A stretch of 64,000 nt of DNA, taken from Taylorella equigenitalis ATCC 35865 (GTDB taxonomy: Bacteria > Pseudomonadota > Gammaproteobacteria > Burkholderiales > Burkholderiaceae_B). Below the pieces are notes generated by a model, which worked only from the letters and a program-made list of their open reading frames with translations, had not been told where the DNA came from and searched no databases. The stretch is from NCBI RefSeq assembly GCF_000276685.1, contig NC_018108.1, positions 558,001 through 622,000 on the forward strand, given 5' to 3'. The position numbers and the translations under genes are program-made. Positions within the stretch are counted from its first letter, which is position 1, and every line of letters begins with the position of its first letter. Positions 39,157 to 48,188 of this stretch are shown piece by piece.

Positions 39157-40243
39157 TCAAAACGAACTTCTCTCGAAGCTTGCACCCTTACGAGATCAAA
39201 TAGACGAAATAGACGATGCAATATTAATTTTATTGGATAAGCGTGCAAGACTTGCAGTTGAAGTCGGAGAAATCAAAAAAAAATATGGTTCCGATTCTGA
39301 TGTTTTAAAGCCTGAGCGTGAGACGATAATTTTTAAATCGCTTTCACAAAAGGCTGAAGTTTTTCCTTCAGAAGCAGTCCAAAACGTTTGGACTGAAATT
39401 ATTTCCGCTTGTCGAGGGCTAGAGAGAAAGCTTAAGGTTGCTTACTTAGGTCCAAGCGGATCTTTTTCAGAAATAGCAGCCTACAAGATTTATGGTCATT
39501 ATATTGATACCATTTCCTGTGTCACATTTGAGGAAGTTTTTAAGTCGGTCGAATCTAAAGTTGCTGACGTTGGTGTAGTTCCAGTTGAAAATTCTACTGA
39601 AGGAACGGTTAATACAACGCAAGATTTATTTTTAGGTTCAAAACTTAAAATTCATAGTGAGTGTGATGTGGAAGTGCATCATTGTCTGCTTCATAAAACG
39701 GGTGATATCTCTAATGCAAAAAAACTATTTGTTCACCCTCAAACTCGTGGACAATGTCATAAATGGATATCAAATAATCTACCAAATATAGAAATAGTGA
39801 CTGCTAGAAGTAATTCTGAAGCAGCTCATATGGCATCGACAGATTCAGCTTCTTTAGCAATAGCTAGTGAAAGTGCAGCCATAATATATGATCTTAAGTG
39901 TATACATCATGGTGTACAGGATTCCTCAAATAATAAAACTAGATTCGTTGGTATTGGATACATCAATCCCAAACCAAGTGGCAATGATAAAACAAGTTTG
40001 ATATTTGCCGCTTCAAATGAAGCTGGAAGTGTATATAAGCTTCTAAATCCGTTTGCTGAATGTGGAGTGTCCATGAGTAGATTGGAGTCTAGACCATTTA
40101 AAAATGGTGAATGGGAATATTACTTTTATGTTGATTTGCTTGGCCATGCAGAAGATCAAAACGTAAAAAAGGCTCTAAATGTACTGAAATCTGAGGCACC
40201 ATTTGTAAAAGTTTTAGGGTCCTACCCAGCCACGAGAAGCTAA
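39149..40243 (+). CDS. pheA: Bifunctional chorismate mutase/prephenate dehydratase
   Basis: A 364-residue enzyme of phenylalanine synthesis. The N-terminal AroQ-type mutase spans about residues 8-95 (LRDQIDEIDDAILILLDKRA). The dehydratase follows (GPSGSFSEIAAYKI, VPVENSTEGTVN, NNKTRFVGIG). The C-terminal ACT domain (residues 280-355) has the SRPFKNGEWEYYFYVD feedback site. It overlaps serC by 8 bases and abuts tyrA. Confidence 0.96.
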   Translation: MADQNELLSKLAPLRDQIDEIDDAILILLDKRARLAVEVGEIKKKYGSDSDVLKPERETIIFKSLSQKAEVFPSEAVQNVWTEIISACRGLERKLKVAYLGPSGSFSEIAAYKIYGHYIDTISCVTFEEVFKSVESKVADVGVVPVENSTEGTVNTTQDLFLGSKLKIHSECDVEVHHCLLHKTGDISNAKKLFVHPQTRGQCHKWISNNLPNIEIVTARSNSEAAHMASTDSASLAIASESAAIIYDLKCIHHGVQDSSNNKTRFVGIGYINPKPSGNDKTSLIFAASNEAGSVYKLLNPFAECGVSMSRLESRPFKNGEWEYYFYVDLLGHAEDQNVKKALNVLKSEAPFVKVLGSYPATRS

Positions 40244-41116
40244 ATGAAAAGTATTCATAACCTTGGATTAGTGGGTGTGGGGTTAATAGGGACCTCTTTT
40301 GTCAGAGGACTACTTGAAAATAATATAGTTTCAAATGTACTCGCATATGATTCAAATCCTTCTAACTTAGAACATGCTTTAAATCAAGGGTGGATTTCTG
40401 ATCAGGCATCTTTAAATAAGTTATCGAAGGTGTGTGATTTTATTGTCATTGCCACCCCAACAAAATCGATTGTTAAGGTTTTAGATGAGATTAGTACTGA
40501 TTTAAACGCCGAAGCTATGCTTATCGATGTGGGTAGCACGAAAAATGAGATTATTACCCATGTTAGCGAAAAATTACCCCATCTTAGGACGCAGTTCATA
40601 CCTTGTCATCCGATTGCTGGATGGCATATTAATGGACCATCATCAGCCAATCCAGATTTGTTTAATTCTAAAAACGTGATTTTGGTCCCTTTTCCAGAGA
40701 CCGATTCTGACAGGGTTCAATATGTATGCCAATTATGGGAGGGATTAGGTGCTGTTGTTACCATATTAAATGATGCGAGAGAGCACGATAAGATTTTTTC
40801 TGCTCTAAGTCATTTTCCTCATTTTATTGCCTCTTCATACATGGAATTTCTTTTACGTAACCCAAGCTTCTCATCTAATTTAAACTTAGGTGGGACTGGT
40901 TTTCGTGATTTTTCCCGTATAGCTGGTGGGTCTGAACAAGTGTGGACTGATATATTTTTATCGAATCGTCTTGAGCTTTTAAATCAAATTTTGGAATTTG
41001 AAGAACTTGTGTCTGAAATTAAGGAATTACTTAATAAGGGAGATAAAGAAGGAATTTCTCAATGGCTACAGAGAACCGCATTACTGAGAAACTCATGGAG
41101 AGGATCTTCTAAATGA
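40244..41116 (+). CDS. tyrA: Prephenate dehydrogenase
   Basis: A 290-residue NAD-dependent enzyme of tyrosine synthesis. The Rossmann start is GLVGVGLIGTSFVRGLL; the catalytic His region reads CHPIAGWHINGP and HFPHFIASS. In Bordetella and relatives the aroA gene follows tyrA; here the stop overlaps the cmk start by 4 bases, so no aroA lies between. It is a stand-alone dehydrogenase without a mutase or ACT domain. Confidence 0.93.
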   Translation: MKSIHNLGLVGVGLIGTSFVRGLLENNIVSNVLAYDSNPSNLEHALNQGWISDQASLNKLSKVCDFIVIATPTKSIVKVLDEISTDLNAEAMLIDVGSTKNEIITHVSEKLPHLRTQFIPCHPIAGWHINGPSSANPDLFNSKNVILVPFPETDSDRVQYVCQLWEGLGAVVTILNDAREHDKIFSALSHFPHFIASSYMEFLLRNPSFSSNLNLGGTGFRDFSRIAGGSEQVWTDIFLSNRLELLNQILEFEELVSEIKELLNKGDKEGISQWLQRTALLRNSWRGSSK

Positions 41117-41772
41117 ATCTTATAACTATAGACGGTCCTAGTGCGTCGGGCAAGGGTACTGTTAGCCAAAGGGTGGCTACTATACTTGGTTGGAATGTAC
41201 TTGACTCCGGTGCTCTATATAGGCTTTCTGCATTAACTTGCATACGAAATAATGTTCCTATTTCTAATATAGATTTAGTAGTAAAAAGCATTAAGGAGAT
41301 GGACATAAGATTTTGTGATGGTGAGGTTTTTTTAGATTCAAATATCGTTACAGAAGATATAAGAAACGAGGAAGTTGGTCTTATTGCATCTAAACTTGCT
41401 TCAATACCTGAAGTTAGACTAGCTTTAGTGGACTTGCAACATTCATTTCTAACTTCAAAAGGTCTTATCGCTGATGGGCGAGATATGGGTACTGTAATTT
41501 TTCCCGAGGCCCCCCTTAAGATATTTTTAGATTCTGATCTGCATACCAGGGTCACAAGACGTTTTAATCAATTAAAAGAAAAAGGTATTGATGCAAATTA
41601 CGATGAAATTTGGTCAGATATGGCTAGAAGGGATGAGTTAGACAGGAACAGGAAAATTTCTCCACTTATTCCATCTGCAGATGCTTTAATTATTGATAGT
41701 ACACACTTGTCCATAGATGAAGTTGTAAATTTGATAATTACTAAGTGGCAAAACCTTCAATCAACAACATAA
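41113..41772 (+). CDS. cmk: Cytidylate kinase
   Basis: A 219-residue kinase phosphorylating CMP and dCMP. The P-loop is IDGPSASGKGTVS (residues 5-17), with LIADGRDMGTVIFPEA and the ARRDELDRNR lid region further on. Standard length for a bacterial Cmk. It overlaps tyrA by 4 bases and is followed by a terminator before rpsA. Confidence 0.96.
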   Translation: MNLITIDGPSASGKGTVSQRVATILGWNVLDSGALYRLSALTCIRNNVPISNIDLVVKSIKEMDIRFCDGEVFLDSNIVTEDIRNEEVGLIASKLASIPEVRLALVDLQHSFLTSKGLIADGRDMGTVIFPEAPLKIFLDSDLHTRVTRRFNQLKEKGIDANYDEIWSDMARRDELDRNRKISPLIPSADALIIDSTHLSIDEVVNLIITKWQNLQSTT

Positions 41773-41822
41773 ATTATTGATTAAAAAGAATTTTTTATAT
41801 AAAATTATTATCTTTTTAAGTG

Positions 41823-41844
41823 CCCTATGCTATAGGGTTTTTTT
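41823..41844 (+). terminator. Terminator or attenuator between cmk and rpsA
   Basis: CCCTAT (41823-41828) pairs with ATAGGG (41832-41837), followed by seven T (41838-41844). It separates the aromatic-amino-acid genes from rpsA, which needs its own promoter, or it acts as an attenuator in the rpsA leader. Confidence 0.75.
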
Positions 41845-41914
41845 AACTCCGCTGGTTTTTATGACTGGTGTGTAACTAGGATTAGCCGTTAGGTTTAATC
41901 TTTTGGATTTATTA

Positions 41915-43624
41915 ATGTCTCAAACTCTTAACTTACAAGACGCCCTTGGAGGCGAAAGCTTTGCTGATATATTTGAATCAGCTAACCAAAAAGAAATCAA
42001 ATCAGGTGAGGTTATCACCGCAGAAGTTGTTCGAATAGAACATAATCACGTAGTGGTTAATACTGGACTTAAGTCTGAGTCTATGGTTCCACGAGAAGAA
42101 TTCCTTAACGATCAGGGCGAACTTGAAGTTGAAGTAGGTGACTTCGTATCAGTTGCTGTTGATTCTCCAGAAAATGGTTTTGGTGAAACTGTTGTTTCTC
42201 GTGATCGAGCTAAACGCTTAGCTGCATGGCTTAAACTTGAAGAAGCACTTAATTCTGGTGAACTAATTACTGGTACTATCACTGGTAAAGTTAAAGGTGG
42301 CTTGACTGTTATGACTAATGGTATCCGTGCTTTCTTACCAGGCTCATTAGTTGATGTTCGACCAGTTAAAGATACTACTCCATACGAAAATAAAACTATG
42401 GAGTTTAAAGTTATTAAACTTGACCGTAAACGTAATAACGTAGTTTTATCACGTCGTTCTGTACTTGAATCTAGTATGGGTGAAGAGCTACAAAAACTTC
42501 TTGAAAATCTTCAAGAAGGTTCAGTGGTTAAAGGTACAGTTAAAAATATTACTGAATATGGTGCCTTCGTTGATTTGGGTGGTATCGACGGTCTACTACA
42601 CATTACAGATATGGCATGGCGTCGTGTTCGTCATCCATCTGAAGTACTTACAGTTGGTCAGGAAGTAGAAGCTAAGGTTCTAAAATTCGACAAAGATAAA
42701 AATCGCGTATCACTTGGTATTAAACAACTTGGAGAGGATCCTTGGGTTGGTCTTGCTACTCGTTATCCTAAAGATTCTAAACTTACAGGTAAAGTTACAA
42801 ACATCACAGAATACGGTGCGTTCGTTGAGGTTGAGACAGGAATTGAAGGTCTTGTTCACGTATCTGAAATGGATTGGACAAATAAAAACGTTGACCCTCG
42901 TAAAGTTGTTTCTCAAGGTCAAGAAATCGAGGTTTGCGTTCTTGAAATCGATGAGGATCGTCGTCGCATTTCACTTGGTATGAAGCAAGTTCAACCAAAT
43001 CCATGGGAAGAATTCGCTAATAATCATAAACGTGGTGATCGCATTAAAGGTGCTATTAAATCAATTACTGACTTTGGTGTATTCATTGGTTTAGAAGGTG
43101 GTATCGACGGTTTAATTCATTTATCTGATTTATCTTGGAATGAACCAGGCGAAGTTTATGTACGTAAACTAAGCAAAGGTGACGAAATCGAAGCTATAGT
43201 TATTGCCATCGATACAGAAAAAGAGCGTATCTCTTTAGGGCATAAGCAATTGGAAGGTGATCCGTTCACTATGTATACTTCTGCCCATGAGAAATCTTCA
43301 TTAGTAAAAGGTGTAGTTAAATCGGTAGAACCTAAGGGTGCTACAGTTACCCTTGACTCAGAAGTTGAAGGTTATTTACGTGCTTCTGAGATTTCTAATG
43401 GTCGCATCGAAGACGCAACTACAGTTCTTAAAGAAGGTGATGAAGTAGAGGCTATGATTATTAATATTGATCGTAAGGCTCGCTCTATTCAGCTTTCTAT
43501 TAAGGCTCGCGAAAATGCTCAGACTGCAGAAAAACTTGAGTCTCTTAAAGATTCTTCTTCTGGAACAACAAGTCTTGGTGCTCTACTAAAAGCAAAAATC
43601 GATCAAGCGAAAGATAATAAATAG
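41915..43624 (+). CDS. rpsA: 30S ribosomal protein S1
   Basis: A 569-residue RNA-binding ribosomal protein with six S1 domains. The later four (about residues 185 on) show [20 protein letters not shown]-type repeats. I chose the ATG at 41915 (MSQTLNLQD), not a TTG four codons earlier. Codon use is strongly biased to pyrimidine-ending codons, and other frames stay open inside it, as expected for a highly expressed gene. It overlaps ihfB by one base. It has none of the dispersed CATTGCC core motifs. Confidence 0.97.
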   Translation: MSQTLNLQDALGGESFADIFESANQKEIKSGEVITAEVVRIEHNHVVVNTGLKSESMVPREEFLNDQGELEVEVGDFVSVAVDSPENGFGETVVSRDRAKRLAAWLKLEEALNSGELITGTITGKVKGGLTVMTNGIRAFLPGSLVDVRPVKDTTPYENKTMEFKVIKLDRKRNNVVLSRRSVLESSMGEELQKLLENLQEGSVVKGTVKNITEYGAFVDLGGIDGLLHITDMAWRRVRHPSEVLTVGQEVEAKVLKFDKDKNRVSLGIKQLGEDPWVGLATRYPKDSKLTGKVTNITEYGAFVEVETGIEGLVHVSEMDWTNKNVDPRKVVSQGQEIEVCVLEIDEDRRRISLGMKQVQPNPWEEFANNHKRGDRIKGAIKSITDFGVFIGLEGGIDGLIHLSDLSWNEPGEVYVRKLSKGDEIEAIVIAIDTEKERISLGHKQLEGDPFTMYTSAHEKSSLVKGVVKSVEPKGATVTLDSEVEGYLRASEISNGRIEDATTVLKEGDEVEAMIINIDRKARSIQLSIKARENAQTAEKLESLKDSSSGTTSLGALLKAKIDQAKDNK

Positions 43625-43953
43625 TGACAAAATCAGAACTTATTGATGCACTGGTTGCGAGTTACCCACAATTCGCAACCCGTGACATGGATATAGCTGT
43701 CAAAACTATTCTAGATGCTATGACCTTATCCTTAGCACAAGGACATAGAATTGAAATCAGAGGTTTTGGTAGTTTTTCGTTGTCACAGCGTGCACCACGT
43801 GTGGGACGCAATCCTAGGACTGGAGAGATGGTTGAAGTCGTTGGAAAACGGGTTCCTCACTTTAAGGCCGGAAAGGAGTTGCGCGAAAAAGTTGATGAGG
43901 AGTTTAAGAAATTAATCAATCCCATAATTACTGAGGATAGTTGGGTTTCTTAA
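43624..43953 (+). CDS. ihfB: Integration host factor beta subunit
   Basis: A 109-residue nucleoid protein that bends DNA as a heterodimer with IhfA. It starts at GTG overlapping the rpsA stop (TAGTG). The beta-arm signature [22 protein letters not shown] and the [12 protein letters not shown] tail are typical. It is about 10 residues longer at the C-terminus than E. coli IhfB. The rpsA-ihfB pairing is conserved. Confidence 0.95.
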   Translation: MTKSELIDALVASYPQFATRDMDIAVKTILDAMTLSLAQGHRIEIRGFGSFSLSQRAPRVGRNPRTGEMVEVVGKRVPHFKAGKELREKVDEEFKKLINPIITEDSWVS

Positions 43954-43970
43954 TCCTAGTTTCAATTACT

Positions 43971-44000
43971 AGCCTGATACTTTGTATCAGGCTTTTTTTT
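43971..44000 (+). terminator. Terminator after ihfB
   Basis: A perfect 10-bp stem, AGCCTGATAC (43971-43980) with GTATCAGGCT (43984-43993), has a TTT loop and eight T in the tail. Confidence 0.95.
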
Positions 44001-44049
44001 AAACTCTTTTATGCCTTACAATAATGGAAATTAGAAATTTGGGGTCGAT

Positions 44050-44385
44050 ATGAGAATTGTTATTTGGGCTATACGCATCATACTTTTCGTTCTAGTTATT
44101 CTTTTAGCAATCAAAAATACTGCACCCGTTGATATTAATTTCTACGGTAACTTATCACTCAAAGCAGTGCCTTTAATTGTCGTTATACTTGCAAGTTTTA
44201 TTATCGGTGGGGTGTTTATTTATTTGCTCACATTGCCATCAAAATTTAGCAATGGGATTGAACTCAATCGTCTTAGAAAAGAAAATCAGTTGCTGAAATC
44301 TGATCTTGAATACACTCACAAAAATGAGAAGATTCTACCAGTCGCTCCCCCTGATGGTTTTGTAGTTACAGAAAAAGTTCGTTGA
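44050..44385 (+). CDS. lapA: LapA-like (DUF1049) inner membrane protein
   Basis: A 111-residue protein with two membrane helices (about residues 3-21 and 42-64) and a coiled-coil tail (ELNRLRKENQLLKSDLEYT). It matches LapA/YciS, which works with LapB to set LPS levels through LpxC turnover. Ten bases separate it from lapB, the conserved pair. Confidence 0.85.
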   Translation: MRIVIWAIRIILFVLVILLAIKNTAPVDINFYGNLSLKAVPLIVVILASFIIGGVFIYLLTLPSKFSNGIELNRLRKENQLLKSDLEYTHKNEKILPVAPPDGFVVTEKVR

Positions 44386-44395
44386 TAGGTTTATT

Positions 44396-45589
44396 TTGAA
44401 CTTCGAATTCTGGTATTTAATTTTTATACCCATTTTCTTTGTGCTTGGTTGGTATGCTTCACGTATCGATACCAAGCATTTGGTAGATGAATCAAGTAAC
44501 CTTCCTAATTCATATTTCAAAGGTTTAAATTTCCTTTTAAAGGAAGATTACGATAGGGCCATAGACTCCTTTGTAGAAGTCGCAAAACTTGATACCGAGA
44601 CAACTGAGCTACATTTTGCACTGGGAAGTTTGTTTCGCAGAAGGGGCGAGATAGACCGTTCGATTAGAGTCCATCAAAGCTTGCTTAATAGACCCGATCT
44701 GCCTGCTCACGAAGCGTCACATGCGAGATTTGAGTTGGCCCAAGATTACTTTAAAGCTGGTCTTCTTGATAGAGCCGAGGTTGAATTTAAAAATTCTATC
44801 AAAGACAGCAAATATGCATTGCCATCTTATGCATCTCTTTTGAGGGTGTACGAGATTACTCACGATTGGGAGCTTGCAATCGAAACGCTAAATGGGTTGC
44901 AGACTCTCATAGGCAAACCTCTGTCTCAAATAGTTCATTACTATTGTGAAATTATTGAAGACGAATTTCGCTCAAAAAATCCTGATTTAAATAAAATTAA
45001 ATCAATAATAGAAAAAGCACATAAAGCACACAATGAATTGGGTTCAGAGTCAAATTCTTCAGTTACAGCTAGACTAAATATAGTTGAGGCGAAAATTGCC
45101 AAACTATTAAAAGATACTGAAAAGCAAAAAGAGTTTCTACTTAAAGTTCTTGAACAAGCCCCTGAATTTGGTGGGCTAGTTGCATTTCAGATTATGGATT
45201 TAATGAGGGCTTCAAATCATGAGTGGGAGGGCTTTGAGCTTCTTAGATCTCACTACGATAAGTACCCTTCAATTGAAGTCTTTAGTGTATTGTTTGATTA
45301 CTTAGTTAATAAATCCCAAGAGCAGGCTTTGGATTTTGCTAAAAGTGCACTCGTTGCACATCCTTCCATTTTGGCACTTAATAATGCACTTTCAAGCTAC
45401 CTAAAATCCAATACTTCACACGAGGTGGACAATTTAGTCCTTCTTAAAAAATTGATATCCGCTCAAAGTGATAAACTTGAAAAATATACATGCAACCACT
45501 GCGGATTTCAGGCTAAATCCTTTTATTGGCAATGCCCAGGTTGCAACAATTGGAATACTTTTGACCATAAAAGAGTAGAGGACCGATAG
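44396..45589 (+). CDS. lapB: LPS assembly protein B (YciM)
   Basis: A 397-residue membrane-anchored TPR protein. An N-terminal helix (FWYLIFIPIFFVLGWYASR) is followed by TPR repeats (about residues 40-330) and a C-terminal rubredoxin-like metal site, CNHCGFQ...CPGCNNW. It promotes FtsH degradation of LpxC and so limits LPS synthesis. It starts at TTG; no ATG fits the anchor. It overlaps the rfaE1 start by one base, linking two LPS genes. Confidence 0.93.
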   Translation: MNFEFWYLIFIPIFFVLGWYASRIDTKHLVDESSNLPNSYFKGLNFLLKEDYDRAIDSFVEVAKLDTETTELHFALGSLFRRRGEIDRSIRVHQSLLNRPDLPAHEASHARFELAQDYFKAGLLDRAEVEFKNSIKDSKYALPSYASLLRVYEITHDWELAIETLNGLQTLIGKPLSQIVHYYCEIIEDEFRSKNPDLNKIKSIIEKAHKAHNELGSESNSSVTARLNIVEAKIAKLLKDTEKQKEFLLKVLEQAPEFGGLVAFQIMDLMRASNHEWEGFELLRSHYDKYPSIEVFSVLFDYLVNKSQEQALDFAKSALVAHPSILALNNALSSYLKSNTSHEVDNLVLLKKLISAQSDKLEKYTCNHCGFQAKSFYWQCPGCNNWNTFDHKRVEDR

Positions 45590-46524
45590 TGTCAAATAAT
45601 TATCCCTTAGAAAAGATAAAAAAAAGCAGGATATTAGTTATTGGTGATTTGATGGTGGATCGATATTGGTTTGGTCAGGTTGACCGAATCTCTCCAGAAG
45701 CACCTGTGCCTGTTGTTCACGTCAAAAAAAATGAAAATCGACTCGGTGGTGCAGCTAACGTTGCAAGCAATATTGTAAGTTTAGGAGCACAAGCAACGCT
45801 TATGGGAGTTGTGGGGCTAGATGAGCCCGCAAATATTCTGACCAATCTATGTGATGAACACAACATCAAAACAAATTTTGTTGTAGATGATAAAGCTGAA
45901 ACGACTATAAAGATGAGAGTTCTTGGTGGTCAACAGCAACTACTTCGTATTGATTTTGAAAAATTTCCAAGCGATGAGATCGCTAAAAATTTATGTGAAA
46001 TTGCATTGCCACTCATTCAAGAACATGATTTAGTGGTCTTTTCAGACTATAACAAGGGGGCACTTAAGTTTATAAGAGAGATGATTTCTCATGCTACTTC
46101 ATTGAATATTCCTGTATTAGTAGATCCAAAAGGTGCGGACTACTCTCGTTACTCAGGGGCTAGCCTAATTACGCCTAATCGCAAGGAGATGGAGCAAGCC
46201 GTGGGTTTATGGAATACTGAAGAGGAATTGACTCAAAAGGCTCAAGAACAAAGAAATAAGCATAAATTAGGAGCTATTTTAGTTACCAGGTCCGAGCGAG
46301 GTATGACACTTTTTGACGATAACGGTCGTAGACATCAGGACGCACAAGCCAAAGAGGTGTTTGATGTTTCAGGTGCTGGTGATACTGTTTTAGCAACATT
46401 GGCAGTTACTCATGCAGCTGGCTTGGATTTGAAGGATGCGATAATCTGGGCAAATAAAGCAGGCGGTATAGTTGTTGGTAAACTCGGTACTTCAACCGTA
46501 AGTGCTAAAGAGATTATGCAATAG
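45589..46524 (+). CDS. rfaE1: D-glycero-beta-D-manno-heptose-7-phosphate kinase
   Basis: A 311-residue PfkB-type kinase making heptose 1,7-bisphosphate for the LPS inner core. The N-terminus ILVIGDLMVDRYWFGQVDRISPE has the family signature, and the C-terminal ATP motif is DVSGAGDTVLATLA. The adenylyltransferase half of HldE is absent, as in relatives with separate RfaE1/RfaE2 proteins. GTG start overlaps lapB. Confidence 0.93.
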   Translation: MSNNYPLEKIKKSRILVIGDLMVDRYWFGQVDRISPEAPVPVVHVKKNENRLGGAANVASNIVSLGAQATLMGVVGLDEPANILTNLCDEHNIKTNFVVDDKAETTIKMRVLGGQQQLLRIDFEKFPSDEIAKNLCEIALPLIQEHDLVVFSDYNKGALKFIREMISHATSLNIPVLVDPKGADYSRYSGASLITPNRKEMEQAVGLWNTEEELTQKAQEQRNKHKLGAILVTRSERGMTLFDDNGRRHQDAQAKEVFDVSGAGDTVLATLAVTHAAGLDLKDAIIWANKAGGIVVGKLGTSTVSAKEIMQ

Positions 46525-46532
46525 TGTGATAG

Positions 46533-46940
46533 ATGATTAAATTTTTAAAATTATTTTTTGCGTATGTGCTTTTTATCGGTTGTGCATGGGCAAATTCAGT
46601 TGACGTAAATACTGCTTCATTGCAAGAGCTGGATTCAATTAAAGGCATAGGACCCAAAATGGCCACTTTAATTATTGAAGCTAGAAAAAATGGTGGTAAT
46701 TTTAAGTCCTACTCTGATTTGGCTGAGAGAGTTAAAGGTCTTGGTTTAAAGAAAATCAAAAGCTTACGTATCGCTGGATTTGAAATCAAGGGTGCGGGGG
46801 ATGAGGATTTATTGCCACAAATTGAGCCTAAAAAAAGCAAATCAAAAAAACGTGTAAAAAAAATCGATCCAAAAAATGAAGTCGAAATGGCAGTTCCACG
46901 TGATACCTTTCCTAAACTTGTAAGACCACCTAAGTTCTAA
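46533..46940 (+). CDS. ComEA-like helix-hairpin-helix DNA-binding protein
   Basis: A 135-residue exported protein. A signal peptide (1-20, ending AWA) is followed by a ComEA-type double helix-hairpin-helix (residues 22-88: VDVNTASLQELDSIKGIGPK, then a second GLGLKKIKSLR hairpin). ComEA binds incoming double-stranded DNA in the periplasm during natural transformation. A basic Lys-rich tail follows. Its start is 8 bases after the rfaE1 stop, and it overlaps the next gene by one base. A role in DNA uptake fits the dispersed repeat motif in this window. Confidence 0.85.
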   Translation: MIKFLKLFFAYVLFIGCAWANSVDVNTASLQELDSIKGIGPKMATLIIEARKNGGNFKSYSDLAERVKGLGLKKIKSLRIAGFEIKGAGDEDLLPQIEPKKSKSKKRVKKIDPKNEVEMAVPRDTFPKLVRPPKF

Positions 46941-47872
46941 TGGCTACACGAAATTCAATATTTTCAATACCTGAAAATCTTCCTGAAGAAGACAGATCTA
47001 GAAGACGTGCAATGCTTTCGCGTCTTGGAATTGCTTGGCTCGTTATGATGCAAATAATGATGTTTGCAGTACCTGGTTATGTGAAGTCCAGCTACGAAGA
47101 CACGGACAGTTATGAACTGCTATCGAAAGTCATTATTATGATGAACTGGATTAGCTTGGCTCTTACAATCCCAGTAATTTTGTATTGTGCAACTCCGATT
47201 TGGAATGGGCTTTTTCGTGCCAATGATGTAAAACATGTGAATATGAACTGGCCCGTTGCAATTGGGATAATCGTTGCTTTTGTGCCATCTGTAATGGTTA
47301 CATTGACTCATAATGGCGAAGTCTACTATGACTCTATATCTATGTTCGTGGCTTTTTTACTAACAGCTAGATATCTCGAACTAGCAGCAGAGCAGTCAAC
47401 TTTCAATAAGCAAAGCAATCTCGATTTACAGTCTATTCACGAATCGTTAAAAACTAAAGCTGACAAACTTGCACTAATTTTTGTTGTATTGCAGATTATT
47501 CTCGCTGTCATAACCGCAACTATATGGTATGTGTGGATTGATAAATCACATGCATTGCCAGTACTGGTATCTTTATTTGTTATGAGTTGTCCATGTGCTA
47601 TGGCAATGTCCGTGCCTACAGCCTTTTCGGCTGCTAGATCTGGACTATCTGAAGAAGCTGTTTCAAAGCACCATGAAACCTTAATTAAAAGGATTAAAAT
47701 TTGTACTTACCAGAATTTGTATGGTTCCTTGATATGGCACATTCTTATGACTCCTCTAGCTATGTTTGGCTTAGTTGAACCATGGCTTGCTGCTGTAACT
47801 ATGCTTATATCTTCTTTGGGCGTGGCTTGGAACTCATATAGATTATTTAAATTTTTGAAATCAAAAAACTAA
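46940..47872 (+). CDS. CcoI/CopA-like P1B-ATPase membrane region lacking ATPase domains
   Basis: A 310-residue membrane protein in the slot where ccoI (copper P-type ATPase for cbb3 assembly) normally precedes ccoS. Eight helices are visible (about 27-46, 62-85, 103-122, 128-148, 177-199, 205-225, 258-277, 281-300). The metal motif S216-C-P-C219, the VYYDSISMFVAFLLTARYLEL helix and the final PWLAAVTMLISSLG helix match P1B-ATPases. The N-terminal metal-binding domain, the actuator domain (25 residues remain) and the DKTGT phosphorylation/nucleotide domain (about 24 residues remain) are missing without frameshift. It cannot hydrolyse ATP; a copper-passing or scaffold role is possible. Confidence 0.8.
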   Translation: MATRNSIFSIPENLPEEDRSRRRAMLSRLGIAWLVMMQIMMFAVPGYVKSSYEDTDSYELLSKVIIMMNWISLALTIPVILYCATPIWNGLFRANDVKHVNMNWPVAIGIIVAFVPSVMVTLTHNGEVYYDSISMFVAFLLTARYLELAAEQSTFNKQSNLDLQSIHESLKTKADKLALIFVVLQIILAVITATIWYVWIDKSHALPVLVSLFVMSCPCAMAMSVPTAFSAARSGLSEEAVSKHHETLIKRIKICTYQNLYGSLIWHILMTPLAMFGLVEPWLAAVTMLISSLGVAWNSYRLFKFLKSKN

Positions 47873-47876
47873 CTAG

Positions 47877-48053
47877 ATGTACGCATTATTCATACTTTTA
47901 GCATTGTCATTTGTATTTGTAATTATGGTCGGATTGTTTCTATTTTGGGCTACCAGTTCAGGGCAATTTGATGATGTTCAAAAACATTCCACAGCTATTT
48001 TGGCGGACGACGATACACAAAATTTTGATGTATCTCAATCTTTAGATGAATAG
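47877..48053 (+). CDS. ccoS: cbb3 oxidase maturation protein CcoS
   Basis: A 58-residue protein with one membrane helix (residues 3-25, LFILLALSFVFVIMVGLFLFW) followed by a SGQFDDV motif, the CcoS hallmark. CcoS is needed for cofactor insertion into cbb3 oxidase. It starts 4 bases after the CcoI-like gene and precedes ccoN, the conserved place. Confidence 0.92.
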   Translation: MYALFILLALSFVFVIMVGLFLFWATSSGQFDDVQKHSTAILADDDTQNFDVSQSLDE

Positions 48054-48075
48054 CTGATTTTGGCACTATGTTTTT

Positions 48076-48089
48076 TTGACTTACTTCAA
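48076..48089 (+). promoter_or_regulatory. Candidate FNR/ANR box upstream of ccoN
   Basis: TTGACTTACTTCAA matches the FNR site TTGAT-N4-ATCAA at 8 of 10 positions. It lies 113 bases ahead of ccoN, with a possible -10 TAAAAT at 48100-48105; spacing to that box is shorter than the classical -41.5. The FNR-type gene at 53456 makes the site plausible. Confidence 0.45.
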
Positions 48090-48188
48090 AATATTTAAGT
48101 AAAATGGGAAAGTCCGATGAAATCGATTGAAATTAATTCGGGCAATTTTTAAAAATTTAATAGACTTGTTTTATTAAGAGGAAAACCT

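Noticed and set aside
42465-43004. Several open frames on both strands inside rpsA
   Set aside because: They follow from the strong codon bias of a ribosomal gene; no family resemblance, no ribosome sites.
46940-47872. The CcoI-like gene as a frameshifted pseudogene
   Set aside because: The frame is continuous, overlaps the comEA stop by one base as in an operon, and all helices are intact; the missing domains are cleanly absent.
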